From Fomitopsis serialis (taxonomy: Eukaryota > Basidiomycota > Agaricomycetes > Polyporales > Fomitopsidaceae), in the NCBI RefSeq assembly GCF_022376445.1, contig NW_025954981.1, forward strand, positions 248,001 through 312,000: a DNA stretch of 64,000 bases, in the 5' to 3' direction. Below the pieces are notes generated by a model. That model saw only the letters and a list, made by a program, of their open reading frames with translations. It did not search any database and was not told where the DNA came from. A program made the position numbers and the translations under genes. Positions 20,246 through 32,937 of this stretch are shown here, in pieces (position 1 is the stretch's first letter; the number at the start of each line of letters is the position of its first letter).

Positions 20246-22537
20246 ATGGACGGCTCGCTGGTCGCCTCCCTCCTCGCTGGCCTCGTCGGCCTCTACGTCC
20301 TTGCGGACTATGTCTGGCCCAGTAAACACAGCGTAAGCTTCCTTATCACTCTCGCTTCGTCAACATGTTTGCTGACCTATCCCACTCCCCTACTACTGTA
20401 TCTGTGCTATGGACATTCTATCGACCGACTCGACCTGTGCGACATTCAATGCCTGCGTAGCTCGCCCATATTCCGACAGTGGGTGGTCCGTCCTTCCCGA
20501 TTTTGTCCTCCCTCGGTGCATTTCGCTACCTATTCCATGCCCCGGAAGTGCTGGAGGAAGGTTATGTCAAGGCGAGTTTCCCCGCATATTTGCGCGCGTT
20601 GTTGCGGTATCGAGTCAAGCCATGCGCGCTGCGAACCCATCTATGTGCAAAGGGGAGGCTATTGATGGCGCTCCTGCTTTGACGCCACTTTCACGCGCGC
20701 ATCGTTTATCTCGTCATGACGGCAATGTGCTGACTCTGTGCTTCACCGCAGCATAAGGACGGTTTCTTCAAGCATGCAGAGATCGGCCGGATGCGCTGGA
20801 ATGTCGTCGTTTGCTCTCCCGAGCACATAGACGAGTTGCGCAAAGCGGCTGATGACCAACTCTCATTCCAAGAGGCAACAAACGAGGTGAGTATTACCAG
20901 AACCTCTCTACATTCGTATTAAATTAGTATGCACCCGCCCGTAGTCGCTACAGGTGGATTATACGCTCGGCCCCAGTGTTCACCTCAACCCGTACCACAT
21001 CCCGATCGTTCGCTCGAATTTGACGCGCGCTCTGGGTGGGCTCTTCCCGGCGCTTCGTGACGAAATCGACCACTCGTTCAAGACTGCAATCCCTGACGCA
21101 GAAGGCACGTAAATATACAGTTTGTATGTCTAGGTTCTTTCATTGAATGTAATGGCTATCTCAGATTGGACCAAGGTCAATGTGTACGGGTCGGTCATGG
21201 ATATCGTGTGCCGGACCAGCAACAGGCTATTCGTTGGGCTTCCTCTGTGTACGTTCATTCGCTAGAACCGCAAGCATTCTTGAACAATACAGATCCTATC
21301 TGACTTCCAATCTCTTTGCAGGTCGCAACGAAGACTATTGCGCACTCAACAAGAAGTTCACTATCGACGTGTTTACAGGAGCCCGTATCATAAATCTGTT
21401 CCCGAATTTTCTCAAGCCGTAAGATTGCCCTGCGCATCATTGAATTGAGCAAACCATTAATTTCTCGCTGTCATAGGATCGCAGGACGTCTATTCACCAA
21501 CGTCCCGAAGAGCATCCGCCGCGGCGAGAAGCATCTTGCCCCCATCATTGAGGAACGCTTCAAGCACGAGCAAGGTGACGAATGGGAAGGCAAGCCGGTA
21601 CGATCTCTTCGCTTCCGTTCATGAGACCAGTTCCTGAGTTCACGCAGAATGACATGCTTCAATGGCTCATCGATGCAGCCGAAGGCGAAGAGCGCAGTAT
21701 TCGCGCTCTGGTGCTGCGCATGCTTACAGTGAACATCGCCGCGATCCATACATCCTCCATCGTACGTCAGGAAGGGCTCTTGATGGTCCTTCGTCTTCCA
21801 TATTGAACATTTTGCCAGTCATTCACTCAAGCCCTTTTGATGCTCTCAGCGGATCCGGGATATCTGCCTGCTCTGCGCGAAGAAGTCGAGGCAATCGTGC
21901 GCGAAGAGGGCTGGACGAAGGGCGCCATGAACAAGATGCGTCGTGTGGACAGCTTCTTGAAAGAGACACAGCGTTTTCTGGGCCTGGGCGCAAGTGAGCG
22001 TCATCATACTCTTCCGAGTAACCTTTGACTTACCGTTCGACTTTCCTCCGCTCTATCTCGTAGAGTCCATGGCACGGAAGGCACTGCAAGACTTCTACTT
22101 CTCGGACGGCACATACATTCCCGCTGGGACGATCATTTCCGCGCCTTCGCACAGTCTCCACCACGATGGCCACTTCTACGACAACCCGGGTGTGTTTAAC
22201 CCGTTCCGCTTCGCTCGCATGCGGGACGACGACGGTGAAGGCACGAGGCACCAGATGGTTGCGACGAGTACAGACTACGTCCCGTTCGGCCACGGGCGGC
22301 ATGCATGGTGCGTTCAATCCTCCTACTCAACTGCTGAACGAATCGTTGATACTATGTGCTTGTAGCCCTGGCAGGTTCTTCGCCGCGAACGAGCTGAAAG
22401 CTATGCTGGCGCACTTCGTCGTAACGTACGATGTAAAGTCAGAACGCGCGAGCGACGCGCCTATCGGACGCTGGTTCGGGGCGTCGCTGGTGCCTGACCG
22501 CAGTGCAGAGGTGCTGGTTCGCAAGCGACAGAACTGA
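20246..22537 (+). CDS. cytochrome P450 monooxygenase
   Basis: Eleven inferred exons (20246-20332, 20461-20571, 20752-20886, 20954-21104, 21165-21248, 21322-21418, 21477-21597, 21648-21761, 21819-21993, 22064-22307, 22366-22537) give 496 residues. An N-terminal membrane anchor ([20 protein letters not shown]) is followed by a proline hinge region ([11 protein letters not shown]). [18 protein letters not shown], the K-helix ExxR in LKETQRF (about residues 346-349) and FNPFRFARM follow. The heme loop is FGHGRHACPG with the Cys thiolate near residue 440, split by the last intron. It resembles the ent-kaurene oxidase-like P450s common in basidiomycetes; the substrate is unknown. Two introns appear to use GC donors. 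No biosynthetic partners flank it. Confidence 0.92.
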
Positions 22538-23075
22538 GGGTGTACTCCTTCTGGGATGCTCCGTCATTTATATTGATGGCTTTGAATAGACGTGAACTTC
22601 TTCTGCCTGTGCCGCCACACAATTATAGCCATGGATTGTTCATTCACTTGGACTCAGATTCCACACCGGTGTACTTCATGCCTATCATGTAGGCTCGCGA
22701 TGTGTGGTCATTCGATGATTCTTTCTGTAGGCGTATATAACCACATCATGACTGTATGTTCAGTTCACTGCCGGACCCTGAAGTACGCCTCACTTCAACT
22801 TCAAGTTCTAGCCTGAGTCGAGAAGTTTTGAACACTGTGTCTCGTTCGGCTGACAACGCAGACGTGTAAACGTGTCAGCGAGTGACTGACATCTGACCTC
22901 ATTGTCAAAGGGGTCGGCAAGCGCCTATCGCATGCTGGTAGCACTTCGCCTCTCATTAGACCTCATCGCGCCTGACGGTTTGATGTCGATGCCAGTGGCA
23001 GAGGTTGAATTGCGGAATCATTAGTACATCACACGCGCATACGGTACAGTTTGTAACCCTGACTCCTAGTAGTCA
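22538..23075. other. intergenic, convergent gene ends
   Basis: This lies between the P450 stop and the 3' end of a minus-strand F-box copy. Nothing was recognised. Confidence 0.5.
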
Positions 23076-24691
23076 CTACAGTGTTAGGGTACCCGACGCC
23101 AGCCTGACCAGCCTGGCATTCTCAAGCTCTCCTAGCAGGGCGGAGACGTCTTGCCGATCTTCCGTCATTCTGTAGCCTGCTAGCTTTAGGTGAGGGAACA
23201 GTCGGTCGATTGTCCTCGCTAAGCGTACGGGCTCTTCGATTTCGACGTCGCTCAAGGAGAGCTCCTCCATTCCATGGTTCAGGTCAGGGTAGGGATCTAT
23301 GTCGGAAGCGAGCGAGAGATGGGCGTAGCTCAGATCAATCCGGAGGAGAGTGGGACAGGCGTGAGCTAGCTCAGCGATGCCTTGCAACGATGGCGCCGTG
23401 ACAGCATTGGGATCCTCCAGAGACCTCGCGTTGGACCACTGCCAGTGTAAGTGCAGTTCCTCTAGATGCGGCCACGCTGCACCCATCGCACGCAGGTCGT
23501 CGTCACCCACTGGCTTCGTTTGAGAGCAACGGAATTTCCGCAGACCTTTCATGGCGAAAAAGGGCTCCGCGGTTGCAAGAATCGGTTCAGCAATGGCGAA
23601 GTGGGAGTCATCGATGATGAATGTGTCGAAGGTCGCGGTGCAACTGCTGAGACATGTCCCGATACAATCGCGGGTCTCATTGGAAGACCAGTAGTCTTCG
23701 ATGTATAAACCGCCTGTGAGCTCGAGAGATCGTAGCCTCGGAGGTGAGATCAACCGGAGTAGGTCCGTCCCTTGGTTTCGATGTCCGACCATGAGATGCG
23801 TCAATGCCTGAAATCCTTGACACTGGTCTGTTGGCTGATAACCAGCCACTGCGCTGGGTAATGCGACCTGCGTGAGGTGTCGCAGTGACCCGATCGTTTG
23901 GAGAACGGTCCATTCTAGGATGTACGGTGTGCCGGAGATATCCAGAGTGCGCAATCGCTTGAAGTCGCCGAACGACGAGAGAAGCAGCGTGGTTTTGCAT
24001 CGTGGGATTTCGAGTTTCTCGAGGGTGGATGATAGCGTCAGGATTTTCGAGGCGACTCTCTCTGCAGCAACTTTTAGCTCGGGGTCTGTTGTGAATTGCG
24101 GTCCTCCCAGTGTATGGATAACAGCGATGGCACCAAGAGCGGACTGAACACATACGCGGACGCCGTCGTGAGACAACGGAGAGACCGCAGATGAGGCATG
24201 AACCCTCGGCCGAATGTCTCTTCGAGGATGGTAATGACGGTCGGATGGGTGAGATGCCCCGGAGGTCAAGGGCCCACACAAAACGAGCGTAATGAACAAA
24301 TCGTTCGCGGTCTCGGGCGGATATATCACCAACAATAGTCTAAGAAATGATTTGTTGAATAAACAGATACGACTGAGAAGCAAAATCAGATGGGCTCTCA
24401 CCCATTGAGGTCTCGCTGTGCGATCGAGCTCGTCATAACTTGAGTCGGGGGTATAGCTTGGTAGACCGATAAGATAGACAAGAGCGGTTTCAGCGATGGC
24501 AGGTATCTCCATAACAAGGTCATTGCAGGTTTCGAGAGGGAATTGCAGGTGCGGGCGCATCGGGCGAGTGTCTGCATGGTATCGTTGTCCTGATATTCGC
24601 CTTCGGCTCTCGACAGGCAATGTCGCATGATGTGGTAAGTGATGTCGATGTTGTACAACGCAGAACCTTGAGGGGAATCTTCACTGGCCAT
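23076..24691 (-). pseudogene. F-box/LRR-type protein, frameshifted copy (relative of the 43.4-45.1 kb gene)
   Basis: An F-box-like start (ALYNIDITYHIMRHCL, CARTCNSLSKPAMTLLWRYL) is followed by one intron and a leucine-rich-repeat-like body (LEIPRCKTTLLLSSFGDF, LRTLDISGTPYILEWT, EELSLSDVEIEEPVRLARTI). Against the intact relative at 43.4 kb the frame changes near 24447 (run of five C), near 24257 (run of four G) and near 24081-24100. Downstream of the third break about 340 codons are open to the stop. In an intact form it would be a substrate adaptor of an SCF ubiquitin ligase. Either a young pseudogene or indel errors in the assembly. Confidence 0.75.
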
Positions 24692-25216
24692 GATGGTCAG
24701 CAACAAGTTGTGGAGGACGGGGAGGATCGCAACTCGGAATCCCAGCCGGGTGGTATTCGTGGCGGACTCCTAAGGCCGTACTACTTATCACTGCCATCAG
24801 AACAGTGAAGCAGGTGACCACAGAACAAGACTTCACTTCTGCGCAAGTGAGACACATCTGGAACTTGTCACCGCTTGAGCGATGCGTATCGAAGGCTGTG
24901 CGGCGTAGGCCGACCTAGGCCGACAGCCCAAACTACTTGAAGTAGCCATAAACTGCAAAGTTCGGTGCTCTTTGCCAGCCTTCTAGTCTCGTAAGTTTCC
25001 ATCATGATCGGATACATCAGTCGGGTATCATTGGGCGTACACTGTACACGTTCGGTATCTCCCAAATGGCACTCCGAACACAACTCGGCGAGGACAGCAA
25101 GGAGGATCGTTACGAGATTTCGCTAATGCTGACTTTTTGATCAAGCTCCGGAAAGATGAAAGCGTCAGACTCTTGGCAAACTGTTCTGCTCGACACTCAG
25201 CCAGTTATTTGAGTCA
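24692..25216. other. intergenic
   Basis: This lies upstream of the frameshifted F-box copy and downstream of BRF1. No feature was recognised. Confidence 0.5.
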
Positions 25217-27980
25217 TCAAACCTCCTGCTCGTATACATCCCAGTCATTGTCGTTGTACTCATCTCCTTTCTCACTTGCTTCTTCCTCAACGTCTTCCTC
25301 GCCAACGGCGTCTTCATCTTCCTCGGGTTCCGCGCCAACAATACTCTTCGCTTGTCGCGGACCACTACTGGTCGAGCGCGACCGTGTCGGAGGCATGCCG
25401 ACGCCACCGCCACCAGCCTCTTCCACAATGAGCATGCCCTCCCCGTCGCTCTTGTCGTCCATCACATATAGCGGATCGTCTTTGTCGTCCGGCCCCGGCG
25501 TCGCAGGCAACTTGGGAACGGCGCCGCCGTCCGTGAAGAGGTCCTTCAGCGCGTCGTAGTTGATCCGCTTACTGTAGCGCGGATTCTTCTTGATGAGATT
25601 CCGCACAGACTCTGCCGCGGTGCTCCCGTGAGGCGTCGACGAATCGTGGGGCTTGTTCGTCTTGCGTTTCTGTCAAAATAGACATTGTATGAGTGCCACC
25701 CAATGTCAACAGGGCCAAATATCCCATGGGGAACAGCGGAAAAGCGGTTGCACCAGCCGGGATACGAACCTTGCGACTTTTCTTCTCCTTGGCCTCGTCA
25801 CTACCTTGCTGCTCTTGTTTTGCTGTGCGAGTACCATTCAGCGATCGCGTGCATAAGGTTTCACTGTTATTGAAACAGTGTCAACCAACATCCACTGACC
25901 TGCAATCGCCTCCAAATAATCCTTGTTCATCTCCACCCAGACTCGCTCTTTGACCCTGACCTCTTCCTCGGTGAGAATGAACCGATCCAACTCATCCTCG
26001 TCCAGTCCGAGTAGCTCGTCGTCTCCGGTGAACTCAGCTTGCCTCCGCTGTTCTGCCTCGTCGAGAGCGGAGTTGAGGACGGTCCCTTGTGCATTCTTAA
26101 GGAAGTCGGCGACTTCTTCTGCGACTGCCGCATCAACTGTCTCCTCCAGTGGTGACGGTGAAGGGGGTTCAGCGATCGATTTGTCTGAGGGAAGCTCCGA
26201 TGATGCTAAATCCGACGACGGCAAGTCCAACGGTGGCGAGTCAGTTGGCGGCAAGTCCGTTGGTGGCACGTCCGTTGGTGGTACATCCGTTAGTGGCAAA
26301 TCCGATGGTGATACGGTGCCTGCTGATCCAGAGGGAGCCTGAGTCTCGAGTAAAGCCGGATCTATGTTGGAGTCCGGGCCCTCCACATCTTCTGGGAGGA
26401 ACAGGGGGGGTTGCGGCGGTTGCTGGGAAGGGCCAGGGATAGGTGCATTGGCCGGGTGCGAAGGATGAGAGAAGGGAACGAAGTGCGGTCCAGGGAATTG
26501 TGCCTGCGAAGGATCAACGTACGACGGTGGAGGGCCATCAGTGAAATGCAGTTGTGTAGGGTCTCCGAAGATGCCCTGCTGCAGGAGACTGGGATCGAAC
26601 TGGTGGAAGGGTAGGGGTGCGAACTCCGCCGGCTGAGGTTCGTTCTCGACGTCCTCTTCGTCCGTATCTTCACCGCGCTTCCTCTTCTTTTTCTTCTTCC
26701 CCTTCCCCTTGCCTTTTCTCTTCACCTTCTCCTCCGTCTGGGTATCTCCGCCCTCCCGCTCTTCTCTCTCCTTCTCCTCCTTCTCCTTCCCCTTCGTGAA
26801 CGCAGGCGGGTCCATCTCCTCTTCGAGCCAAACACTCCGAAAGTCCTGCAACGTCAGTGCGCCACTCGGCGTCTTGCGGAACTCCTCTAAGCGCTTCTTC
26901 AGCGTCGTATCCGCGATCTTGACGACCTGCACGATTTCCGCGACGCTGCGCCTGAAGTTGTTCATACGCGCAGCGAGCAGGAGACATGCTCCGCAGATGC
27001 CCGCCGGGCGCCGTCCGCGTGTCATCCAGTCTCGGTCGAAGCGCTGCACGAGGCGCACGGCATCCATAGCGACTTGGTGTGTTTCGTCACCGAACTCGAG
27101 CAGCGCAGCAAAGCGGGAGATGTAGTGAGAAGGATCGACGAGGGGAAGGCGGAGGTTAAGCGTCTGTACCAGCTGTAGATATGTATGGCCCAGTTCGAAG
27201 ACGTTGACCTATAGGAGGTGAATCTAGGGTGGGTGTCGTATCAAAGCAACCTCAGCGTACCTGTAGCAGGTCGGAGAAGTCGATGAGCATGTAATTCCGC
27301 GTCTCCTTCTGCCTGCAGGCAACATAGAGACAGACGGCGACGACGTTCAGGCTCTTGCGTCCCTTGGTGAACTTATGTTCCACGGCTAGTGTGTAAAGCC
27401 GTGTCGCTGCAAGCGCGACGACCTCTGACAAGCGCAGCGCATTGGCTACCTGTTGAATTTTCCGGCTCGCTGTAGTGAGCAGGATGAGCTTTGGGGCTGT
27501 TCTGAGCCCATGCTCTCGTCTAACAACTGGGACGTACCGTTGGCGATGGTTTGCTCTCTACTTTCACTGCTTCCCCTGTTGCCAAATGGCCCTCCCATTC
27601 GTGCGCGTGCTATGTATTTAGTAATATGCGTCAGACCTGCACCTAGCGTACGAAGGGTTGAACGACGCACTAGCTCCTTGGGCGACATAGCTGCCTTGTA
27701 CCATCGCTGCACCGTTACTCGTCTCACCGAACGTCACCTGGAGGAGGTCGGTGTACATGAGGCGTCGCAGAGCGAGAATTCTGAGCATGCGCTTACCTCG
27801 CTGACGATGGTGTTCTCCTCCACGACTGTTCCACATTGTACACAAAATCCATTTCCCGCCGCAGCGTCATACTCGATCACAGTTCCACCACAATCTGTGC
27901 ATACAGTCTGAGTCCACGCGCAGTCGCCCGTTGTATTGATGAATATTGAACTCAGCGGGATAACGCAAGTAGCTCACCAT
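25217..27980 (-). CDS. BRF1: TFIIIB subunit Brf1 (TFIIB-related factor, RNA polymerase III initiation)
   Basis: Eight inferred exons (27978-27980, 27797-27907, 27671-27737, 27538-27609, 27261-27469, 25900-27208, 25770-25822, 25217-25669) give 758 residues. A zinc ribbon uses C4, C7, C23 and C26 ([18 protein letters not shown]). Two TFIIB-type cyclin repeats follow ([55 protein letters not shown]). After a lysine-rich and a Pro/Asp-rich linker comes the Brf1-specific TBP-binding block ([34 protein letters not shown]), then a basic and an acidic tail. It bridges TBP, Bdp1 and Pol III at tRNA and 5S genes. The start codon is alone in its exon, since an intron follows ATG directly. Confidence 0.93.
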
Positions 27981-28599
27981 TGCTAGGCTACACAATACGG
28001 CCAGGCCCCGCGTTCAGCAGATGAAATAAATTAGACAATCTAGAAGAGACGCAGATTAGAGTCATCGACGGACAGGTCGACTGGTACTTTTGGCAGTATG
28101 TCGCTAGACAAAAGATTCAGTCATCACTCACAATTTGAACGGCTTATTTGCCGGCCTTGTGGCTTATGGATTGAACAACAAGTCGCAAGATCTGAGTCGA
28201 GGAGCCTGAGGAAAGGATGAGCGCAGCCACAATTCCGTTTCGGCTATCTCCGATTGAAATATCACGTGGACTCCCAACACGATTCCGGGGACCGGGACGC
28301 ACATATACTGTAGCAATCTAGCGTTACATACGGTCAGTCTGTATACGTCGCAACTAACAATCGTGACATACGATATATCGACAGTGAACTGGACGAAACC
28401 CAGTAGCAGAATTAGTTCTCCGGACGATGGTACGAGAGGATGTCCACCGTTGCTACAGCCCGGAGTCTCTCTGGCAGGTGTAGTACTGAAAAGGTTGGAC
28501 ATTCATCGGACAATACAAGTTGTGCGCTACCACACTTTCTTCAGTGACTACTGACTGACCCACTCGCGATCCTTCATAGGACACAGATCTGGGTGTCCA
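27981..28599. other. intergenic
   Basis: Upstream of BRF1 and before the MPI relic. No gene or repeat was recognised. Confidence 0.5.
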
Positions 28600-29730
28600 A
28601 ATAGTCCCTAAATACTCACCAACCCTTCCTGTTGCAGCTGCCGGGCGCATCCCCCTCATACTTACGGTATTAAGGATTATCTCCATCCAAAAGTCACTGC
28701 GCCTTTTGGACCAATCAGACGAGACTCTCGGCGCGCGGCTCCTTGCACAGCACTGGTATCCCGCAGACATACTAAACCGCAAGCTGGAAATCGCCGTGGC
28801 ATTCGGTCGGGGGGAGGGGGTGGGCACCTCTCGAGGGCACTTACACCAGAGGGCGAGAACTTCAGGTCTTGTCGCTTCTTACTTCCACCGAATAGGTCGT
28901 CGCTTCCAGTTGCTCCGCGAAGCGTTGCGGAGCTACAAGAGGCTGCCAGCGGCGAACAGGTTATTGAACCGCTCGTGCGCTACGCTGCGAAGGGCTGAAG
29001 CATGCCCGGTACGTGCTATCGAGAAGAGGGTGCAGTCAGGGCGTGAAGCCGTTTTTAAAGCAGACCTTTTACGTGCAACAGGCGCGTCTGCCAGTGACCA
29101 ACGAGTAGTCGCAGTGACACGAGTAGGCCTCAGAGTCTCCAGGCTAGTCACTACACTGCCCATAGAATCTTGAAAAAGTACTCGGCTGATGCGGTCATTC
29201 TCACGAAATCGTTCCTCCTGCCACTGCATACTGAAGGCGAGGCTCGCCTACCTCGAAGAAAGCCTTAGAAGACCGTCCTCTCCCCCACTCAAAGAGGTCT
29301 TCTTTAGGGTCTGCCTAGGGGAGACTACGAAGAAAGTGAGTTCGCTGTCCACACAACTCTGTCGCTCAACAGCTCACGTGACCGCGTCAGGCCCATCATC
29401 GAATGCATGAGCATTTCCTAGGACCTACACACTCTTTTGACGTTGATAATACCGTATTCTACCCGCTGTCTCGAGCTCGCATCGCACTTCTCCATTCTCA
29501 TCGGCATGCTCGCCTACGCCGCGCGCCACGCGCTGGGCGTCCCTGCCCGAGGCACACGCGCGGGTAACGCAAGCGCGGAACGACCACGTACTGATGACGC
29601 CGCTGTTAGAATTCTCCGTGTTACGAACGGCGTGATTTAACGGCGAGGGAAGGCGGCTCGTGAGCATTGCGGCGACATCGGAGAAGGCGCTGAGCGAGAT
29701 GGGCGTGGTGTATACCATGCACGGATGAGG
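28600..29730 (+). pseudogene. decayed mannose-6-phosphate isomerase gene copy
   Basis: Segments align in order with the intact MPI gene at 41.6-43.1 kb. GRIPLILTVLRIISIQKSLR matches THIPFLFKILSIQKALP, and LGARLLAQHWYPADILNRKL matches LGARLRSQHPDLAPDANHKP. ELQEAASGEQVIEPLVRYAA matches HELRQAVGDEQAVDAFVREP. Near 29377-29405 even the intron end and exon start (CTCACGTGACCGCGTCAG, ATCATCGAATGCATG) are nearly identical. Near 29500-29600 the YAARHALGVPARG region matches YTARPAGHWALPPKAYARG. Frame changes, stops and the lost QAHP zinc motif (here LDQS) show it is dead. Introns are retained, so it arose by DNA duplication and not retroposition. Confidence 0.85.
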
Positions 29731-30309
29731 GCCCAGGTGGGTCTCGGAGTCAGATGGACTTCATACTTAGCTGCAATCTCTGACATACACTCTCCCAGCT
29801 TCCCGGTTTGGGGCCTCAGGCCTCATAAAGGAACCTTATCAAAGCGCGACTCGCAACACACGGCATTGTCACAGATTCCGGAGGGGTATGTCGATCTCGG
29901 GTCGAGCAGCCCGGATGGCCGAGCCCCGCACTCGTTACATACGCAACTCCTCTCCTTCCATCTCTCTGAAAGATCGAAGCTTTGGAAAGCATCATCCGGA
30001 TTGTCAACGGATTGTGGTACATACAGGTACATACATGGTTTCGGTTTCGGCTGCGTTTGCATGCCTAGGCCCACTATGTACCTCGCTCACCGTATTCTTC
30101 GGCGTCGCTGACTACATAACGATAAGTGAGGTCGAAGCGCACTCAGGCGCGCGCTAGGGCATCGCTTGGGCATCGCACCCGTCCTTCAATATTTCAATGA
30201 CAGGATCTCGGCAACCTACTTGCATGATGCCCGGCGCACCGATATATAACCGGGAACAAACCCGGTGTCTCACACTTCCGGATCCCCCACATTTCTTCTC
30301 CCCTTCGAC
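29731..30309. other. intergenic
   Basis: No gene was recognised. A TATA-like element is at 30243-30249, upstream of the next F-box copy. Confidence 0.5.
30243..30249 (+). promoter_or_regulatory. TATA-like element
   Basis: TATATAA about 60 bp before the F-box start codon at 30310. Supported by motif and spacing only. Confidence 0.4.
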
Positions 30310-32033
30310 ATGGCACCCCGTGCAAGAAACCCGAGATCGCTGGGAGAGGTGACCGAACTGATCGCGATCATCCTCTCCTTCCTCGACAACCGTTCTCTTG
30401 CGCGATCCGCACGCGTCAGCAGAAAGTGGTCAGAGATCGCGCTCGACATACTGTGGCGCGAGGTAGATGATCTACACCGGCTATTCAGCACGCTCTGCCC
30501 GTTTGCGAAGCCAATGAAGAAGATGGGCGAGGGAGGGCGTATGTTGCAGTCATTCGTTAGTATCTACTCCGAGGAAGGCCCGCCGATCCTGACCATGGCT
30601 TCTTCAGAAATATAAACGTAATATCTCGAAACAGGACTGGCAACGGTTCGCTCGCTACTCGACGCGCGTGCGCCGTCTCGTTTTCAATGAACGCTCTCCG
30701 AAGTATCGGACGAAGGTCATTGACAACTCGGTGTTCTTCCTCACCTCACAAACGCGTCCCCTAGCCGGGATCCTTCCGAACCTTCAGACGTTCGTCTGGC
30801 ATGTCCATAACCCGGACACGCAGCTCCAGTCGATGAGCCTTATGCACGAGTGCATACGAGCATTCGACGTGCAGATCCTTCCCCGAGGTAGCCATTCGAC
30901 CCAGGAAATCGACTTCATATGGCAGATCGGTGCGCGGATGCCGAACCTCACCCATCTGACACTGCGCCGTCGAGGGCCCGTCCGAGAGCTCGAGAAAGAT
31001 ATCTGTCGCCTTGTAAAGGACTTGCCAAAGTTGCAAAGAGTCGACATTCCATTGTGCGGCTCGACCAACAGCATCATGGAGGAGTGTCGCGCTTGAAGGA
31101 CCTACAAGAGATCGCCCTCACAGGGCCAGACGAAGGCGGCATGGGAGATTCGACGGATGTCGTGGGCTTCTCTCCTGCGCTGCAGGACGGCGCTTTCCCT
31201 GTTCTTCGGCGGCTGAGCTTCAGTGCCCTTTTACCGGCCGCGACAGAATTCATCGAGTCCCATTCTTCCCTCCCAAGCTCACTCGACTCTACGTGCATGC
31301 CACCGATGTCGCCAGTCCCGATCTGCTCCAGACCTTCTTCTCCGTCGTTGTGAGACGGTGCCCTAGATTGGTCGAACTCACCGTCGACTTCATCATATGC
31401 CCGACTGTCCCTCTCACCGTCCCAGCCCCTGACATGGATGCGCGCCCGAGTATCGCCACCTTCCGACCTCTCTTCGCCTGCAGACGCATAACGTCCTTCG
31501 AGTTTCGATGGGACTACCCCCTTCACTTGCAGGACGACGACATGGAGGAATTTTCCCTCGCATGGCCAGGGCTAGAACATCTCATGCTCAACAGCGAGGC
31601 CGTCATCGAGTTCACATCCTCCGCACTGACACTGGGAGCTCTCGTTCCCTTCGCGAATCACTGCCCCCGCCTGCGCCATCTCGGCCTCTACCTCAACGCC
31701 GACGCTCCACCTTCCAGGATGGTCGACCAGCCGTTCAGATCGCTCCAAAAGCTGTCCGTCGGCGCCTCAAGTATCACCGCCGCGGATGCCGTCGCCTTGT
31801 TCCTCAGCCAGCTCTGCTCACCGATCTGCCAGATCGTGTCGGGGCTGCGTTGGCCAGATGCGTATGGCCTCGCGCTGGATAACGCCGGGATCTTTGACGA
31901 ACGGCGCACGATGATCTGTGATTTTGGGTCCGGTGGAACGAGGTCGCGAAGGTTCTCCCAGTGGTCATCAAGGCGCGCAGGGAAGAGAGGGGCCGTGTTG
32001 CTTTTCTCCAGCGCGAGACTGGCTAGGAGATAG
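30310..32033 (+). pseudogene. F-box/LRR-type protein, frameshifted copy (relative of the 38.5-40.3 kb gene)
   Basis: Exon 1 (30310-30555) encodes an F-box: ELIAIILSFLDNRSLARSAR, VSRKWSEIALDILWREVDDL. An intron to 30607 restores the frame into KYKRNISKQDWQRFARY. The rest follows the intact relative at 38.5 kb: MPNLTHLTLRRRGPVRELEK, DVVGFSPALQDGAFPVLRRL, VRRCPRLVELTVDF, WPGLEHLMLNSEAV. Frame changes are needed near 31080, 31265 and 31920, after which EVAKVLPVVIKARREERGR matches the end of the relative. Apart from these three indels the codon structure is well kept, suggesting recent loss or assembly indels. Confidence 0.75.
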
Positions 32034-32937
32034 TCAAGATGCCGATGAAGGCAGGTGCTCGCGTGTTGGGGCCACGTTGCATGCCTACCCTGGCATGTTT
32101 GAATACACTTGTTACTATCACCACAAGGAACGATCTGTCGTGTACAGTGACTCGGATGCTAGTAGCCTCTTCGACAGAACCCTTGGCAACTTTGTCTGGT
32201 GTAAGATGTGTTCATTTTAGGATGTAGAGTCTGCTCATCTGTCGGTGATTTGCAGGTGTCGGAGCAAGAAGCGGTGGACCTGTGCATACCCGCTCACCAA
32301 CGCCGCAAGCAGATGAGATCAACCACCACTCGCAGTTCTGCTACGAGACGTTCGTGGGATTCACCGTGCATTTCGAACAAATGATCATCCTGTGGACCAA
32401 ATCGAAACAACCATGAGGTGCCAAGGATTGCGGTCGCTAGTAGAAATCCGTGGAGGACACCAACGGCGATGGCCGGCAATGGATGTGGTCGAGGGCGATT
32501 CGCACGAGTGGAATGAACCCTTGATGACCGGTCACCAGCCCTGCTTGGGTCCTGCACGACATCAATCGAGGACAAATCGATGCTTGAGTGCTGCATTGGA
32601 CTACCTTCCAGGACATGGCAATGGAGCAGAAGCAATGCCCGGATCTTGTGTCGAAGCGCAACCAAGAGTAAGTAGCGAAGGAGACGTACATAGCCATTCC
32701 CGTCTTCCCCATGATACCACCACAGCAGACCCAATAAGATAAACCAGTTATCCACGCACATTGGTAGTACAGTATAGATCGTTTCATTTCTTCCGTTTGC
32801 GATGCTCCACGCTGTCAACTCGCCGGTGCAACATCCACTGATATGGCAGCACCACACCCGAAGCCGTCGCCAAGCATCTGGGACCTTCGCGCCTCAGTTC
32901 ATATCTTGCAGTGATTTCGATAGATACATGCTCACGG
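32034..32937. other. intergenic, convergent gene ends
   Basis: This lies between the F-box copy and the 3' end of the farnesyltransferase gene. A 187-codon minus-strand frame (32294-32857) has no recognisable domain and is not called. Otherwise nothing is seen. Confidence 0.5.

Noticed and set aside
25755..25775. GGTTCGTATCCCGG-like sequence resembling a tRNA T-arm / B box
   Set aside because: The flanks do not form a T stem or acceptor stem and it lies in a BRF1 intron next to the donor site.
32294..32857. 187-codon minus-strand open frame
   Set aside because: Composition is Trp/Cys/Leu-rich without domain, signal or splice logic. It looks like chance.
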